From Pseudomonadales bacterium (lineage in GTDB: Bacteria; Pseudomonadota; Gammaproteobacteria; Pseudomonadales; UBA5518): a DNA stretch of 64,000 nucleotides. The translations under genes were made by a program, and so were the position numbers. The notes beneath the pieces are model-generated. The model was not told the DNA's origin. It saw only the letters and a list, made by a program, of their open reading frames with translations, and did not search any database. Positions 35,226 to 43,374 of the stretch are shown here, one piece after another (position 1 is the first letter of the stretch; each line of letters starts with the position of its first letter). The stretch is from contig JAJVIG010000002.1 of assembly GCA_022072145.1 (NCBI GenBank), forward strand, positions 186,448 to 250,447. The letters are read 5' to 3'.

Positions 35226-35253
35226 TTGCATCGACATTAGGATACGCTAATAT
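35226..35253 (+). promoter_or_regulatory. Sigma-70-like promoter with overlapping dyad before the DUF2892 gene
   Basis: TTGCAT (35226-35231), a 16-base spacer and TAATAT (35248-35253) form a plausible promoter in an unusually AT-rich patch 37 bases before the small membrane protein gene. ATTAG-N6-CTAAT at 35236-35251 is a perfect inverted repeat covering the spacer and the -10, a typical place for a repressor. DUF2892 and SQR genes are often under ArsR-type sulfide- or persulfide-sensing repressors; that link is inference here. Confidence 0.5.
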
Positions 35254-35289
35254 AAAAGCCGTCTTTTACACGACTGCTGGAGTTTCGCC

Positions 35290-35493
35290 ATGAACCTCGA
35301 TCGCTTCATCCTCGGTTTCGCGGGCGTGATGGTCCTGCTGAGCCTGGCGCTCGGCACCTGGGTGCACCAGTACTGGTATTTCCTGACCGCCTTCGTCGGC
35401 CTCAATCTGCTGCAGTCCTCGATCACCGGTTTCTGCCCGGCGGCGCTCGTAGCGCGCAAGCTCGGCGTCGGGCCAGGGCAGGCGTTTCGCTGA
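35290..35493 (+). CDS. DUF2892 (YgaP-like) small inner-membrane protein
   Basis: A 67-residue protein with two hydrophobic segments (FILGFAGVMVLLSLALGTWV and YWYFLTAFVGLNLLQSSITG) followed by FCPAALVARKLG, the usual DUF2892 ending with its conserved Cys-Pro. CTGGAG lies nine bases before the ATG. This family is frequently found with rhodanese and sulfide:quinone reductase genes, and an SQR gene converges on it here. A role in sulfur or persulfide handling at the membrane is inferred from that context. Confidence 0.82.
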   Translation: MNLDRFILGFAGVMVLLSLALGTWVHQYWYFLTAFVGLNLLQSSITGFCPAALVARKLGVGPGQAFR

Positions 35494-35521
35494 AGGAGCC
35501 GCGCGCCGGCGGGGTGCAGCC

Positions 35522-36817
35522 TCAGTGCGGCGCCTCGTCGTGCGCTCCCGATTTGAGTCGCACGATGCCGAGCGCCTTCAGCACGTACTTCTCGTAGACG
35601 GGTTCGGTGTTGCCGCTGGCCATCTTGTGCATGAAGTATTTCTCGAAGGCGATCTTCGCCAGGTGCACCCATTTGCCGCGCTTCGCCCACGTGAGGTTGC
35701 GCGGCGGGATCTGCGGCAAGGCGACGAAGGCGACGCCGTCGTCGCCGAGGTCCGCCAGGCAGATCGCGTTCCAGGTCGCGCGTGCGTCGGCGGCGCGACC
35801 GGCGAGGTCGGCCGCGATGTTGTGCGTGATCGCGGTGATCATCGACTCGATCATGTAGCCGGTTTTGGGCGCGCCCGTCGGCACCGGTGTGGCTTCCACC
35901 GGCGGGATCGCGACGCAGACGCCGGCAGCGAAGATAGTGCGCCAGCTCGGGTTGCGCTGGTGTTCGTCGATCAGCACGAAGCCGCGCGGATTGCACAGCC
36001 CCTCGACGGCGGCCACCGCGTCGACGCCGCGGAACGCCGGGATCAGCATCGTGAAGCGTGACGGCAGTTCCTGCTCGCGTCGCGGCTTGCCCTCGTCGTC
36101 GTGTTCGGTGATGTGCACCGCCGAGGCGGTGACCTCGTTGACCTTCGCGTTGGTGATCCAGCGGATATGGCGCTGGCGCAGCTCGGATTCCAGCAGGGTC
36201 TTCGAATCGCCGACGCCGCCGAGTCCCATGTGGCCGATGTACGGTTCGCTGGTCACGAAGCTCATAGGCACGCGGTCGCGGAGCTTGCGCCGGCGCAGGT
36301 CCGCGTCGAGGATCATCGCCATCTCGTAGGCGGGGCCGAAACAGCTCGCGCCCTGCACGGCGCCGATCACCACCGGCCCGGGATCGCGCAGGAACTCCTG
36401 GTAGGCGAGCGCCGCGCGTTCGGCGTGCGGCGTGGTGCACACGCTGTGCGTGTGCGCCTCGGGTCCGGTGCCGGGGATCTCGTCGAAGGCGAGCCGCGGC
36501 CCGGTGCAGAGCACGAGGTAGTCGTAGGGTTCCTCGCTCCCGTCGGCGAGTTCGAGCCGGTTCGCGGCCGCGTCGATGCGCGTCACCGCCTGCGCAACGA
36601 AACGCACGCCCTTTCTGGTGACATTCGGTCCGATGGGCACCAGCACCTGCTCCGGCTTGCGCCAGCCCACCAGCACCCACGGGTTCGACGGAGTGAACTG
36701 GAAATGCGGACTCGCGTTGATCAGCGTGACATCGTGTCCGCTGCCGAGCGTCTTCTTCAGGTCGTAGGCCGCCGGCATGCCGCCCAGCCCGGCTCCGAGT
36801 ACCACGATCTTCGCCAT
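35522..36817 (-). CDS. sqr: Sulfide:quinone oxidoreductase
   Basis: A 431-residue FAD flavoprotein. VVLGAGLGGMPAAYDL (residues 5-20) is the FAD-binding loop and LCTGPRLAFDEIPG the ATG-like motif. C127, C159 (in GASCFGPAYE) and C353 fall at the same numbers as the three essential Cys of Rhodobacter capsulatus SQR, which strongly supports sulfide oxidation with electrons to quinone. The start at 36817 is set by GGAGGG eight bases upstream. It has its own promoter (36864-36892) and converges on the DUF2892 gene, 28 bases apart. Confidence 0.85.
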   Translation of the reverse strand: MAKIVVLGAGLGGMPAAYDLKKTLGSGHDVTLINASPHFQFTPSNPWVLVGWRKPEQVLVPIGPNVTRKGVRFVAQAVTRIDAAANRLELADGSEEPYDYLVLCTGPRLAFDEIPGTGPEAHTHSVCTTPHAERAALAYQEFLRDPGPVVIGAVQGASCFGPAYEMAMILDADLRRRKLRDRVPMSFVTSEPYIGHMGLGGVGDSKTLLESELRQRHIRWITNAKVNEVTASAVHITEHDDEGKPRREQELPSRFTMLIPAFRGVDAVAAVEGLCNPRGFVLIDEHQRNPSWRTIFAAGVCVAIPPVEATPVPTGAPKTGYMIESMITAITHNIAADLAGRAADARATWNAICLADLGDDGVAFVALPQIPPRNLTWAKRGKWVHLAKIAFEKYFMHKMASGNTEPVYEKYVLKALGIVRLKSGAHDEAPH

Positions 36818-36863
36818 CGCCGCGCCCTCCGGTGAACGACCTGAACCGGTCCTTTCCCCCCGG

Positions 36864-36892
36864 ATCATACGGGACCGAAGCCGGGGTTCCAA
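36864..36892 (-). promoter_or_regulatory. sqr: Sigma-70-like promoter of the sqr gene
   Basis: On the minus strand TTGGAA, a 17-base spacer and TATGAT form a good consensus pair, giving a leader of about 40 bases before the ATG at 36817. CGGTCC (36847-36852) and GGACCG (36872-36877) form an inverted repeat around the -10 and could be an operator or leader hairpin. Confidence 0.6.
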
Positions 36893-36983
36893 CGTGCAGC
36901 GCCGTGGCGAAGTCGCGTCTGGTCAGGACGCCTTAACGAAAGCTTAATGGGTGGTCCGCAGGATTGCGCCGCCCCGTTGCTGG

Positions 36984-37010
36984 TTGCCGGAGCCGGCACG
37001 CGGGCATAAT
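36984..37010 (+). promoter_or_regulatory. Possible promoter of the cytochrome b561 gene
   Basis: TTGCCG, a 15-base spacer and CATAAT lie 34 bases before the ATG at 37045. The palindrome TGCCGG-AG-CCGGCA at 36985-36998 overlaps the -35. The short spacer makes this tentative. Confidence 0.35.
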
Positions 37011-37044
37011 GTGGGTTGATCGATCACCTGGAGGACACCCGCTC

Positions 37045-37602
37045 ATGTGGAAGAACTCGACCGAACGTTACGGCTCGCTGCAGATCGCGCTGCACTGGCT
37101 GATGCTGGTGCTGATCGTCGCGGTGTACGCGGCGGTCCTGCTGCACGAGGCCTACCCGAAGGGCAGCGATCCGCGCAAGCTGCTGATGATGTTGCACTTC
37201 AGCTTCGGCATCACGGTGCTGGCGCTGGTCGTGGTGCGCATCGCGGCGCGCTTCTCCGGGCCCACGCCGCGCATCGTGCCGGCGCCGGCGGCTGCGGCGG
37301 ACATGGTCTCGCGACTGATGCACCTGGCGCTGTATGCCTTCATGATCGGGATGCCGATCGCGGGCTGGCTGGTGTTCAGCGCCGAAGGCAAGGCGGTGCC
37401 GTTCTTCGGTATTGCCGAACTGCCGCAGCTGATCGCCGAGAACGAGGATCTCGCCGAAACCATCGAGGACTGGCACAAGGACATCGGCGAGTTCGGGTAC
37501 TACCTGATCGGCTTGCATGCGATCGCTGCGCTGTACCACCACTATTTCGTCAAGGACAACACGCTGGCGCGCATGCTGCCCGCGAAGCGCGACGCCGCCT
37601 GA
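37045..37602 (+). CDS. Cytochrome b561 family protein
   Basis: A 185-residue membrane protein with four hydrophobic segments and paired heme-ligand His residues in IALHWLMLVLIVAVYAA, MLHFSFGITVL, LMHLALYAFMIGMPIAGW and GLHAIAALYHHYFVKD, the pattern of the bacterial b561 (CybB/YodB) family. GGAGGA lies about eight bases before the ATG. It would pass electrons between quinol and a periplasmic or membrane partner. The nearby divergent SQR gene makes a shared link to the quinone pool plausible, though not shown. A hairpin without a T-run follows the gene. Confidence 0.88.
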   Translation: MWKNSTERYGSLQIALHWLMLVLIVAVYAAVLLHEAYPKGSDPRKLLMMLHFSFGITVLALVVVRIAARFSGPTPRIVPAPAAAADMVSRLMHLALYAFMIGMPIAGWLVFSAEGKAVPFFGIAELPQLIAENEDLAETIEDWHKDIGEFGYYLIGLHAIAALYHHYFVKDNTLARMLPAKRDAA

Positions 37603-37620
37603 ACCCCTCCCTCCCGGCTA

Positions 37621-37649
37621 CCCCCGGCGTGGTGTTGCCGCGCCGGGGG
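37621..37649. other. Strong stem-loop after the cytochrome b561 gene
   Basis: CCCCCGGCG, an 11-base loop and CGCCGGGGG make a perfect 9-base stem 19 bases after the stop codon. No T-run follows, so it is not a standard intrinsic terminator. It could protect the 3' end or assist termination. Confidence 0.45.
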
Positions 37650-37713
37650 AGCGTTCCGTAGTATCCCCGCGCTCCGGGTACTCCGTTCCCGGGCTACAGC
37701 GAGGATAGCCAGC

Positions 37714-39000
37714 ATGAGCAGCAACGCCGCGCTCTGGGAGCGCCGCATCGCCGCGGTGGCGCGCGGGGTGTCCAGCGCCACGCAACGCTTCGTCGATCGC
37801 GCGCTGAACGCCGAGATCTGGGACGTCGAGGGCAAGCGCTACATCGACTTCGCGGGCGGCATCGGGGTGCAGAACACCGGCCACCGCCATCCGCATGTAC
37901 TGGCCGCGATGGCCGCACAGCTGGAGCGCGTGGTGCATTCCTGCGTGCAGGTGATGCCCTACGAGCCGTATGTCGCGCTCGCCGAACGCCTCAACGCGCT
38001 GGCGCCGATCGCGGGGCCGGCAAAGACGCTGCTGTTGTCCACCGGCGCCGAGGCGGTCGAGAACGCGGTCAAGATCGCGCGCTACGCGACCGGCCGTCCC
38101 GGCGTGATCGCGTTCAGCGGCGGGTTCCACGGCCGGTCGATGATGGCGATGGCGCTCACCGGCAAGGTGGCGCCGTACAAGGCCGGCTTCGGGCCGTTTC
38201 CGGCCGACGTGTGGCACGCGCGCTTCCCGCATCCTTACCACGGTGTGGCGGTGGCGGACACGCTGGCGGACATCGCGCACCTGTTCAAGTGCGACGTCGA
38301 GCCGCGCCGCATCGCGGCCTTCCTGATCGAGCCGGTGCAGGGCGAGGGCGGTTTCACCGTGGCGCCGCCGGAGTTGATGCGTGCGTTGCGCGCGCTCGCC
38401 GACGAGCATGGGATCCTGTTGATCGCCGACGAGGTGCAGTCCGGTTTCGCGCGCACAGGCCGCTTCTTCGCGATGGAACACTACGACGTGCACGCGGACC
38501 TGATCACGACCGCGAAGTCGATCGGGGGAGGATTGCCGCTGGCCGGCGTGGTCGGACGCGCCGAGGTGATGGACGCGCCGCCGCCGGGCGGACTCGGCGG
38601 CACCTATGCCGGCAACCCGGTCGCCTGCGCGGCGGCGCTGGCCGTGATCGACGTGATCCACGAGGAGCGGGTGCTCGAGCGAGCGCAGGCGATCGGCGCG
38701 CGGTTCCGGGAACGCATCGGCGAGCTGGCGGCCGATCCGCGCAACGGCATCGGCGAGATCCGCGGCCTCGGCGCGATGGTCGCGTTCGAGCTCGTGCGGC
38801 CCGGCACCCACGAGCCCGATCCGGAGCGCACCCGCGCGCTCACCGCGCGCGCGGCCGAGCTGGGCTTGTTGCTGCTGAGTTGCGGCGTCTACGCGAACAC
38901 GATCCGTGTGCTGGTGCCGATCACCGTCGAGGACGTAGTGTTCGAGGAAGGCCTGGCGCTGCTCGTCCGCGCGCTCGAGGAAACCGCATCCGGTTCGTGA
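37714..39000 (+). CDS. gabT: 4-aminobutyrate aminotransferase
   Basis: A 428-residue class III PLP aminotransferase. FAGGIGVQNTGHRHPHVLAA, the PLP phosphate loop STGAEAVENAVKIAR, GGFHGRSMMAMALTGK, IADEVQSGFARTG and the Schiff-base K268 in ITTAKSIGGGLPL match GabT; the Lys has the same number as in E. coli GabT. It would convert GABA and 2-oxoglutarate to succinate semialdehyde and glutamate, feeding the GabD encoded at 29690. GAGGAT lies about ten bases before the ATG. It stands alone, followed by a REP pair. Confidence 0.9.
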   Translation: MSSNAALWERRIAAVARGVSSATQRFVDRALNAEIWDVEGKRYIDFAGGIGVQNTGHRHPHVLAAMAAQLERVVHSCVQVMPYEPYVALAERLNALAPIAGPAKTLLLSTGAEAVENAVKIARYATGRPGVIAFSGGFHGRSMMAMALTGKVAPYKAGFGPFPADVWHARFPHPYHGVAVADTLADIAHLFKCDVEPRRIAAFLIEPVQGEGGFTVAPPELMRALRALADEHGILLIADEVQSGFARTGRFFAMEHYDVHADLITTAKSIGGGLPLAGVVGRAEVMDAPPPGGLGGTYAGNPVACAAALAVIDVIHEERVLERAQAIGARFRERIGELAADPRNGIGEIRGLGAMVAFELVRPGTHEPDPERTRALTARAAELGLLLLSCGVYANTIRVLVPITVEDVVFEEGLALLVRALEETASGS

Positions 39001-39035
39001 CGTCGTCGCACCCTCGCGTGCGCCGAACATGTCCT

Positions 39036-39096
39036 GTAGGTTCGGCCTGCGGCCGAACGGGTTTTCGGCACATGTCCGGGCACAGCCCGGACCTGC
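39036..39096. repeat. REP palindrome pair between gabT and gpsA
   Basis: 39036-39058 is GTAG-GTTCGGCC-TGC-GGCCGAAC. 39074-39096 is GTCCGGGC-ACA-GCCCGGAC followed by CTGC, the reverse orientation with a GCAG head. Both stems are perfect 8-base arms. The pair lies between two convergent genes and has the same inward-facing layout as the pair at 15739. It may serve as a bidirectional terminator or 3'-end stabiliser. Confidence 0.82.
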
Positions 39097-39108
39097 AGGC
39101 GACGCTGC

Positions 39109-40113
39109 TCAACCCGCCTCGGACTCCGCGCCGGCGGCGGTGCGCAGCAGCCCGCGGAACGCCTTGCGCGCGGAGCTGCGCCCGCGCACCACGTCGTAGA
39201 CCTCGCGCGCGAGCGGCATGTCGACGCCGTGGCGCTCGGCCAGCGCCATCACCACCGGCGCGCTCTTCACGCCTTCGGCGACCATGTACATGCCGGTCAC
39301 GATGTCGTCTATGGTGCGCCCGCGCGCCAGCTCCAGGCCGACGTGGCGGTTGCGGCTCTGCGCGCTGGTGCAGGTGGCGACCAGGTCGCCGACGCCGGCC
39401 AGGCCGGCGAAGGTCGCCGGCTTGCCGCCCATGGCGACGCCGAGGCGCGTGATCTCGGCCAGTCCGCGACAGATCAGCGCCGCGCGCGTGTTGTCCCCGG
39501 CGCCCTGGCCGTCGCCCATGCCGACCGCGATCGCGATCACGTTCTTCAGCACGCCGCCGAGTTCGCAGCCGATCACGTCGTCGTTGGTGTAGACGCGGAA
39601 CAGCCCGCTGCTGAACAGCCGCTGCAGCGCGCGCACGATCGTCTGGTCCTCCATCGCGATCACGCTCGCGGCGGCGGATCCGGCCATGATCTCGCGCGCG
39701 AGGTTCGGTCCGGTCAGCACGCCGGCCGGATGGCCCGGAAGCACCTCGCCGATGATTTCGGTCATGCGCTTGCCGGTGCCGGCCTCGAGCCCCTTAGCCA
39801 GACTGATCACCGGCACCCAGGGCCGGATGTGCGCGCGCACCGATTCCAGCGTGGTGCGCACGAACTGCGACGGTACCGCGACCACGACCACGTCGGCGCC
39901 GGCGATCGCCTCGCCGATGTCGGCGGTCGCGCGCAGTGCCTCGTTCAGCCGCGCGCCGGGCAGGTATTTCTCGTTGGTGTGGCGCGTGTTGATTTCGGTG
40001 ACGGTCGCGGCGTCGCGCGCCCACAGCAGCACCGGGGCGTTGCGTGCGACCAGCGAAGCGACCGTGGTGCCCCACGAGCCGCCGCCGAGGAGTCCGACCC
40101 GCATCTGTCTCAT
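39109..40113 (-). CDS. gpsA: Glycerol-3-phosphate dehydrogenase [NAD(P)+]
   Basis: A 334-residue cytosolic enzyme making sn-glycerol 3-phosphate for phospholipids. LLGGGSWGTTVASLVARN is the cofactor loop; the family motifs VVAVPSQFVRTTL, LAKGLEAGTGKRMTEII, LTGPNLAREIM, GCELGGVLKNVIAIAVGMGDG (with the catalytic Lys) and LAGVGDLVATCTSAQSRNR are all present. A second ATG three codons on is an equally possible start. It is divergent from the DEAD-box helicase gene, separated by 257 bases. Confidence 0.95.
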   Translation of the reverse strand: MRQMRVGLLGGGSWGTTVASLVARNAPVLLWARDAATVTEINTRHTNEKYLPGARLNEALRATADIGEAIAGADVVVVAVPSQFVRTTLESVRAHIRPWVPVISLAKGLEAGTGKRMTEIIGEVLPGHPAGVLTGPNLAREIMAGSAAASVIAMEDQTIVRALQRLFSSGLFRVYTNDDVIGCELGGVLKNVIAIAVGMGDGQGAGDNTRAALICRGLAEITRLGVAMGGKPATFAGLAGVGDLVATCTSAQSRNRHVGLELARGRTIDDIVTGMYMVAEGVKSAPVVMALAERHGVDMPLAREVYDVVRGRSSARKAFRGLLRTAAGAESEAG

Positions 40114-40370
40114 CGCTACCCGTCATCCGTTGTACGAACGCCGCGAAGTATTGCGCGGCGGGCTCGCCGCTCGCAAGGACGGGTCTGCTCCGGCGGAACA
40201 TGGGCCGCGTTGAGCCTGGGCCGCGGCGGACGTGGCCGCCCGATCCAGCGCCAGCGGCAGTATGTCGGTGCATCCGTGGTCAACAAGGGCGTGCGCCTCG
40301 TTCATACTGTGCGCCCCGCATCCGTCCGCAAGGCATGCCGCGGGGTCCCCTGTTTCCAGAGATGTTCCCG

Positions 40371-42518
40371 ATGTCCGACACCGTTGGCTCGTTCGCCGAG
40401 CTCGAATTGTCCGCACCCCTGCTGCAGGCGCTCGCCGATGTGGGCTACGAGACGCCCTCGCCGATCCAGCAGGCGTGCATCCCGCCGCTGCTCGCCGGCC
40501 GTGACCTGCTCGGCGAGGCGCAGACCGGCACCGGCAAGACCGCGGCCTTCGCGCTGCCGCTGCTGCAGCGGCTCGATCTCGCGCGCCGCGAACCGCAGGT
40601 GCTGGTGCTCACACCGACGCGCGAGCTGGCGATCCAGGTCGCCGAGGCGTTCCAGAAGTACGCGCACCACCTGCCCGGTTTCCACGTGCAGCCGATCTAC
40701 GGGGGGCAGAGCATGTCGCTGCAGCTGCGCCAGCTGCGCCGCGGCGTGCACGTGATCGTCGGCACGCCGGGGCGCGTGATGGACCACCTCGAGCGCAACA
40801 GCCTGCAACTCGATGCGCTGCAGGCGCTGGTGCTCGACGAGGCCGACGAGATGCTGCGCATGGGATTCATCGACGACGTCGAGTGGATCCTCGAGCATAC
40901 GCCGGCGGAGCGCCAGACTGCGTTGTTCTCGGCGACCATGGCCGAGCCGATCCGCCGCGTCGCGCGCAGCCACATGCGCGAGCCCTGCGAGGTGCGGATC
41001 AAGGCCGCCACGCGCACCGTCGCCGCGATCCGCCAGCGCTACTGGCAGGTCAGCGGAACGAACAAACTCGATGCACTGACGCGCATCCTCGAGGTCGAGG
41101 AGAGCCTGGACGCCGCGCTGGTGTTCGTGCGCACCAAGACCGCCACCGACGAACTCGCCGACCGCCTCGGCGCGCGTGGTTACGCGGTGGCCGCGCTGCA
41201 CGGCGACATGAACCAGCAGATGCGCGAGCGCGTGGTCGAGCAGCTCAAGAGTGGCGCGATCGACATCGTGGTCGCCACCGACGTGGCGGCGCGCGGCATC
41301 GACGTCGCGCGCATCAGCCACGTGATCAACTACGACATCCCGTACGACACCGAGGCGTATGTGCACCGGATCGGGCGCACGGGCCGTGCCGGGCGCGAGG
41401 GAACCGCGATCCTGTTCGTGGCGCCGCGCGAGTTCCGCATGCTGCGCACCATCGAACGTGTCACGCGCGCGGCGATCGAGCCGTTCACGCTGCCGAGCCG
41501 CGAGGCGGTCGCGGGCAGGCGCGTCGCGCAGTTCCGCGCGCAGGTCGCCGAGGTGATCGCGAACGAACCACTGGACTTCTTCGCCGACGTCGTCGAGCAG
41601 ATCGGCGCCGAGCACGATGGCGACCTCACGCGCGTGGCCGCGGCGCTCGCGTTCATGGCCCAGCGTGCGCGGCCGCTGCGTCTCGCGGAGCGCGAGGATG
41701 GCGACGAGTCCCGTGCCGAGCGCGCGCCGCGCGACGCCGGCGGGCCTCGCGATCGCGATGCGCGGCGAGCGGGCCGTGACGTGCCGCCGCGGGAGCCGCG
41801 CGGCGAGCGTCCGGCGCGTCCTCCGAGCGGCGCCGCGCTGGTCGCGTACCGGATCGAGGTGGGACGCGCGCACGGTGTCACGCCGCGCGAGATCGTCGGC
41901 GCGATCGCCAACGAGGGCGGGCTGTCGAGCCGCGAGATCGGTCGCATCGAACTGTGCGACGAGTTCAGCCTGGTCGATCTGCCCGCCGACCTGCCGGCAG
42001 AGCTGCTGGGCGTGCTGCGCAAGACCCGCGTGATGCAGCAACCGCTCGAAATCCGGCTCGCGAGCGATGAGGAGTCGGCGCACGCCGGGCGACGGGTGCA
42101 GGGCCCAAGGCACGAGGGGGCGGGCGAGCGGACGCGTCCGTCGTACGGCGGCGGGTCGCGCGACGACTCGCGCCCGCCGCGCGGTGACTCACGCCCCCCG
42201 CACGGTGACTCACGCCCCCCGCGTGGCGACACACGTCCGCCGCGCTCCGACTCGCGCCCCCCGCGCTCCGACACGCGCCCCCCGCGTGGCGACACACGTC
42301 CGCCGCGCTCCGACTCACGCGCGCCACGCTCCGACTCACGCCCGCCACGTGACGACACGCGCCCGCCGCGTCGGGAACCGCGGTTCGAAGCGCGCAGCGG
42401 CGACGATCCGATCCGGCGTCGTGCGCCGGGCGCCAAGCCCGCGGCGAAGGACCGCGGCCCGCGCGGTCCTCGGGACGGTTTTTCCGGTTCCGGCGCACGC
42501 AAGCCGCGGCGCAGCTGA
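40371..42518 (+). CDS. DEAD-box ATP-dependent RNA helicase (DeaD/CsdA type)
   Basis: A 715-residue RNA helicase. Q motif YETPSPIQQACI, Walker A AQTGTGKTAAF, PTRELAIQ, DEADEMLRMGF, SAT, VATDVAARGIDVARI and HRIGRTGRAGR are complete. A DbpA-type RNA-binding domain (VAYRIEVGRAHGVTPREIVG to QQPLEIRLAS) follows near residues 485-565. The tail is a run of ten seven-residue Arg/Pro/Asp units, then a basic end. DeaD proteins help ribosome assembly and cold-stress mRNA unwinding. The start is uncertain: an ATG three codons upstream at 40362 is possible and neither has a strong Shine-Dalgarno. Confidence 0.92.
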   Translation: MSDTVGSFAELELSAPLLQALADVGYETPSPIQQACIPPLLAGRDLLGEAQTGTGKTAAFALPLLQRLDLARREPQVLVLTPTRELAIQVAEAFQKYAHHLPGFHVQPIYGGQSMSLQLRQLRRGVHVIVGTPGRVMDHLERNSLQLDALQALVLDEADEMLRMGFIDDVEWILEHTPAERQTALFSATMAEPIRRVARSHMREPCEVRIKAATRTVAAIRQRYWQVSGTNKLDALTRILEVEESLDAALVFVRTKTATDELADRLGARGYAVAALHGDMNQQMRERVVEQLKSGAIDIVVATDVAARGIDVARISHVINYDIPYDTEAYVHRIGRTGRAGREGTAILFVAPREFRMLRTIERVTRAAIEPFTLPSREAVAGRRVAQFRAQVAEVIANEPLDFFADVVEQIGAEHDGDLTRVAAALAFMAQRARPLRLAEREDGDESRAERAPRDAGGPRDRDARRAGRDVPPREPRGERPARPPSGAALVAYRIEVGRAHGVTPREIVGAIANEGGLSSREIGRIELCDEFSLVDLPADLPAELLGVLRKTRVMQQPLEIRLASDEESAHAGRRVQGPRHEGAGERTRPSYGGGSRDDSRPPRGDSRPPHGDSRPPRGDTRPPRSDSRPPRSDTRPPRGDTRPPRSDSRAPRSDSRPPRDDTRPPRREPRFEARSGDDPIRRRAPGAKPAAKDRGPRGPRDGFSGSGARKPRRS
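42159..42368 (+). repeat. 21-base coding tandem repeat in the helicase tail
   Basis: Ten in-frame units of 21 bases encode variants of R-G-D-S-R-P-P (RSDTRPP, RGDTRPP, HGDSRPP). The total is 210 bases with no indel. Units differ at single positions, and the two RGDTRPP units are identical, as expected from slippage and local conversion. The product is a disordered basic tail likely to bind RNA. Confidence 0.85.
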
Positions 42519-42544
42519 ACCGGCCACCAAAGAACGCTTGCTTC

Positions 42545-42593
42545 CGCCCGGCCCCTGCGTTCGAATGGGGGTGGGCGTTGCTTCCTTTTTTTT
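42545..42593 (+). terminator. Likely intrinsic terminator after the helicase gene
   Basis: CGCCC-gg-CCCC, an 11-base loop, then GGGG-gt-GGGCG forms a stem with one internal mismatch pair. After eight bases comes a run of eight T (42586-42593). The hairpin-to-T spacing is longer than ideal, so termination may be partial. Confidence 0.5.
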
Positions 42594-42645
42594 CGTCCCC
42601 ATGATCTGGCGCAATTGCCTTCCACCCCCGGATCGTGTAAAAAAG

Positions 42646-42663
42646 ATACCAACTGCTTGGTAT
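42646..42663. promoter_or_regulatory. Perfect 18-base palindrome before the molybdoenzyme operon (candidate operator)
   Basis: ATACCAA-CTGC-TTGGTAT has 7-base perfect arms and lies 44 bases before the gamma-subunit ATG, in a patch richer in AT than its surroundings. TATAAC at 42667-42672 follows directly and could be the -10, so a bound repressor would block the promoter. The size and symmetry suit a TetR-type dimer. A TetR gene lies at 52587, but that pairing is only a suggestion. Confidence 0.6.
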
Positions 42664-42707
42664 GTGTATAACGAACTGACTGCCACTGGCGGTCGCAGGG
42701 GGAATCC

Positions 42708-43355
42708 ATGCTGGTTCGCAGAACTGACGCCATCGACGCGCTGGCCGACCCCGGCGCTGCCGGCTGGGGCGCGATCGCTGCGGAGACGGTCAAGCTGATG
42801 CCGGCGCCCGCCGCCATGCAGCCGACCCGGTATATCGCGACCAAATGGCGTGACCAGGCCTACGGGGCCGTCGCCTCGCTGGACGTGCAGGGTGTGCACG
42901 ACGGCGCCACGATCGCGTTCCGGCTGCGCTGGCGCGACTCGGCGAAGAACGCCGTGCGCTTCGAGAACACCGACTTTCCGGATGCCGCGGCGCTGCTGTT
43001 TCCGCTCGCCGCCGATGCGCCGCTGTTCATGGGCGCGCCGGGGCAACCGGTGAACCTGTGGTACTGGCGTGCCGATTTCCCCGAGCGTGCGCGCAGCGAC
43101 GTGGCGAGCGGCATCGGCAGTTCGCGCGTCGTCGACGACACCGCCATCACCGCACGCGCCGCGCACGACGGGGAGTTCTGGTCCGTGGTGCTCAGGCGTG
43201 CGCTGAAAGTGCAGGCGAACGCTGCGGAATCGGTGCAGCTCGAACCGGGACAGCGCCTGCGCACCACCTTCGCGGTGTGGGAGGGCGGCAACCTGGAACG
43301 CGCGGGGATCAAGGCGTTTGCTCCGCAATGGGTGGAACTGGCAATCGAGGCCTGA
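42708..43355 (+). CDS. Heme-binding gamma subunit of ethylbenzene-dehydrogenase-like molybdoenzyme
   Basis: A 215-residue protein of the EB_dh heme b-binding family (EbdC-like). VASLDVQGVHDGATIAFRLR and the segment FMGAPGQPVNLWYWRAD are typical; M108 aligns with the axial-ligand Met of EbdC. It lacks a signal peptide, as expected if it rides out with the Tat-exported alpha subunit. AGGGGGAA lies just before the ATG. It is the first gene of the gamma-beta-alpha operon, whereas the characterised ebd operon runs alpha-beta-gamma-delta. It would accept electrons from the beta subunit. Confidence 0.83.
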   Translation: MLVRRTDAIDALADPGAAGWGAIAAETVKLMPAPAAMQPTRYIATKWRDQAYGAVASLDVQGVHDGATIAFRLRWRDSAKNAVRFENTDFPDAAALLFPLAADAPLFMGAPGQPVNLWYWRADFPERARSDVASGIGSSRVVDDTAITARAAHDGEFWSVVLRRALKVQANAAESVQLEPGQRLRTTFAVWEGGNLERAGIKAFAPQWVELAIEA

Positions 43356-43374
43356 AGGGCCGGGGAGACACGAC

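Noticed and set aside
42159..42368. Short tandem units resembling a CRISPR or minisatellite
   Set aside because: Units are 21 bases, contiguous, in frame and without spacers; they code for the helicase tail.
42567..42629. GGGGGTGG (42567-42574) pairing with CCACCCCC (42622-42629) as a long-range hairpin
   Set aside because: The loop of 47 bases contains the T-run, and the local stem at 42545-42577 explains the first arm better.
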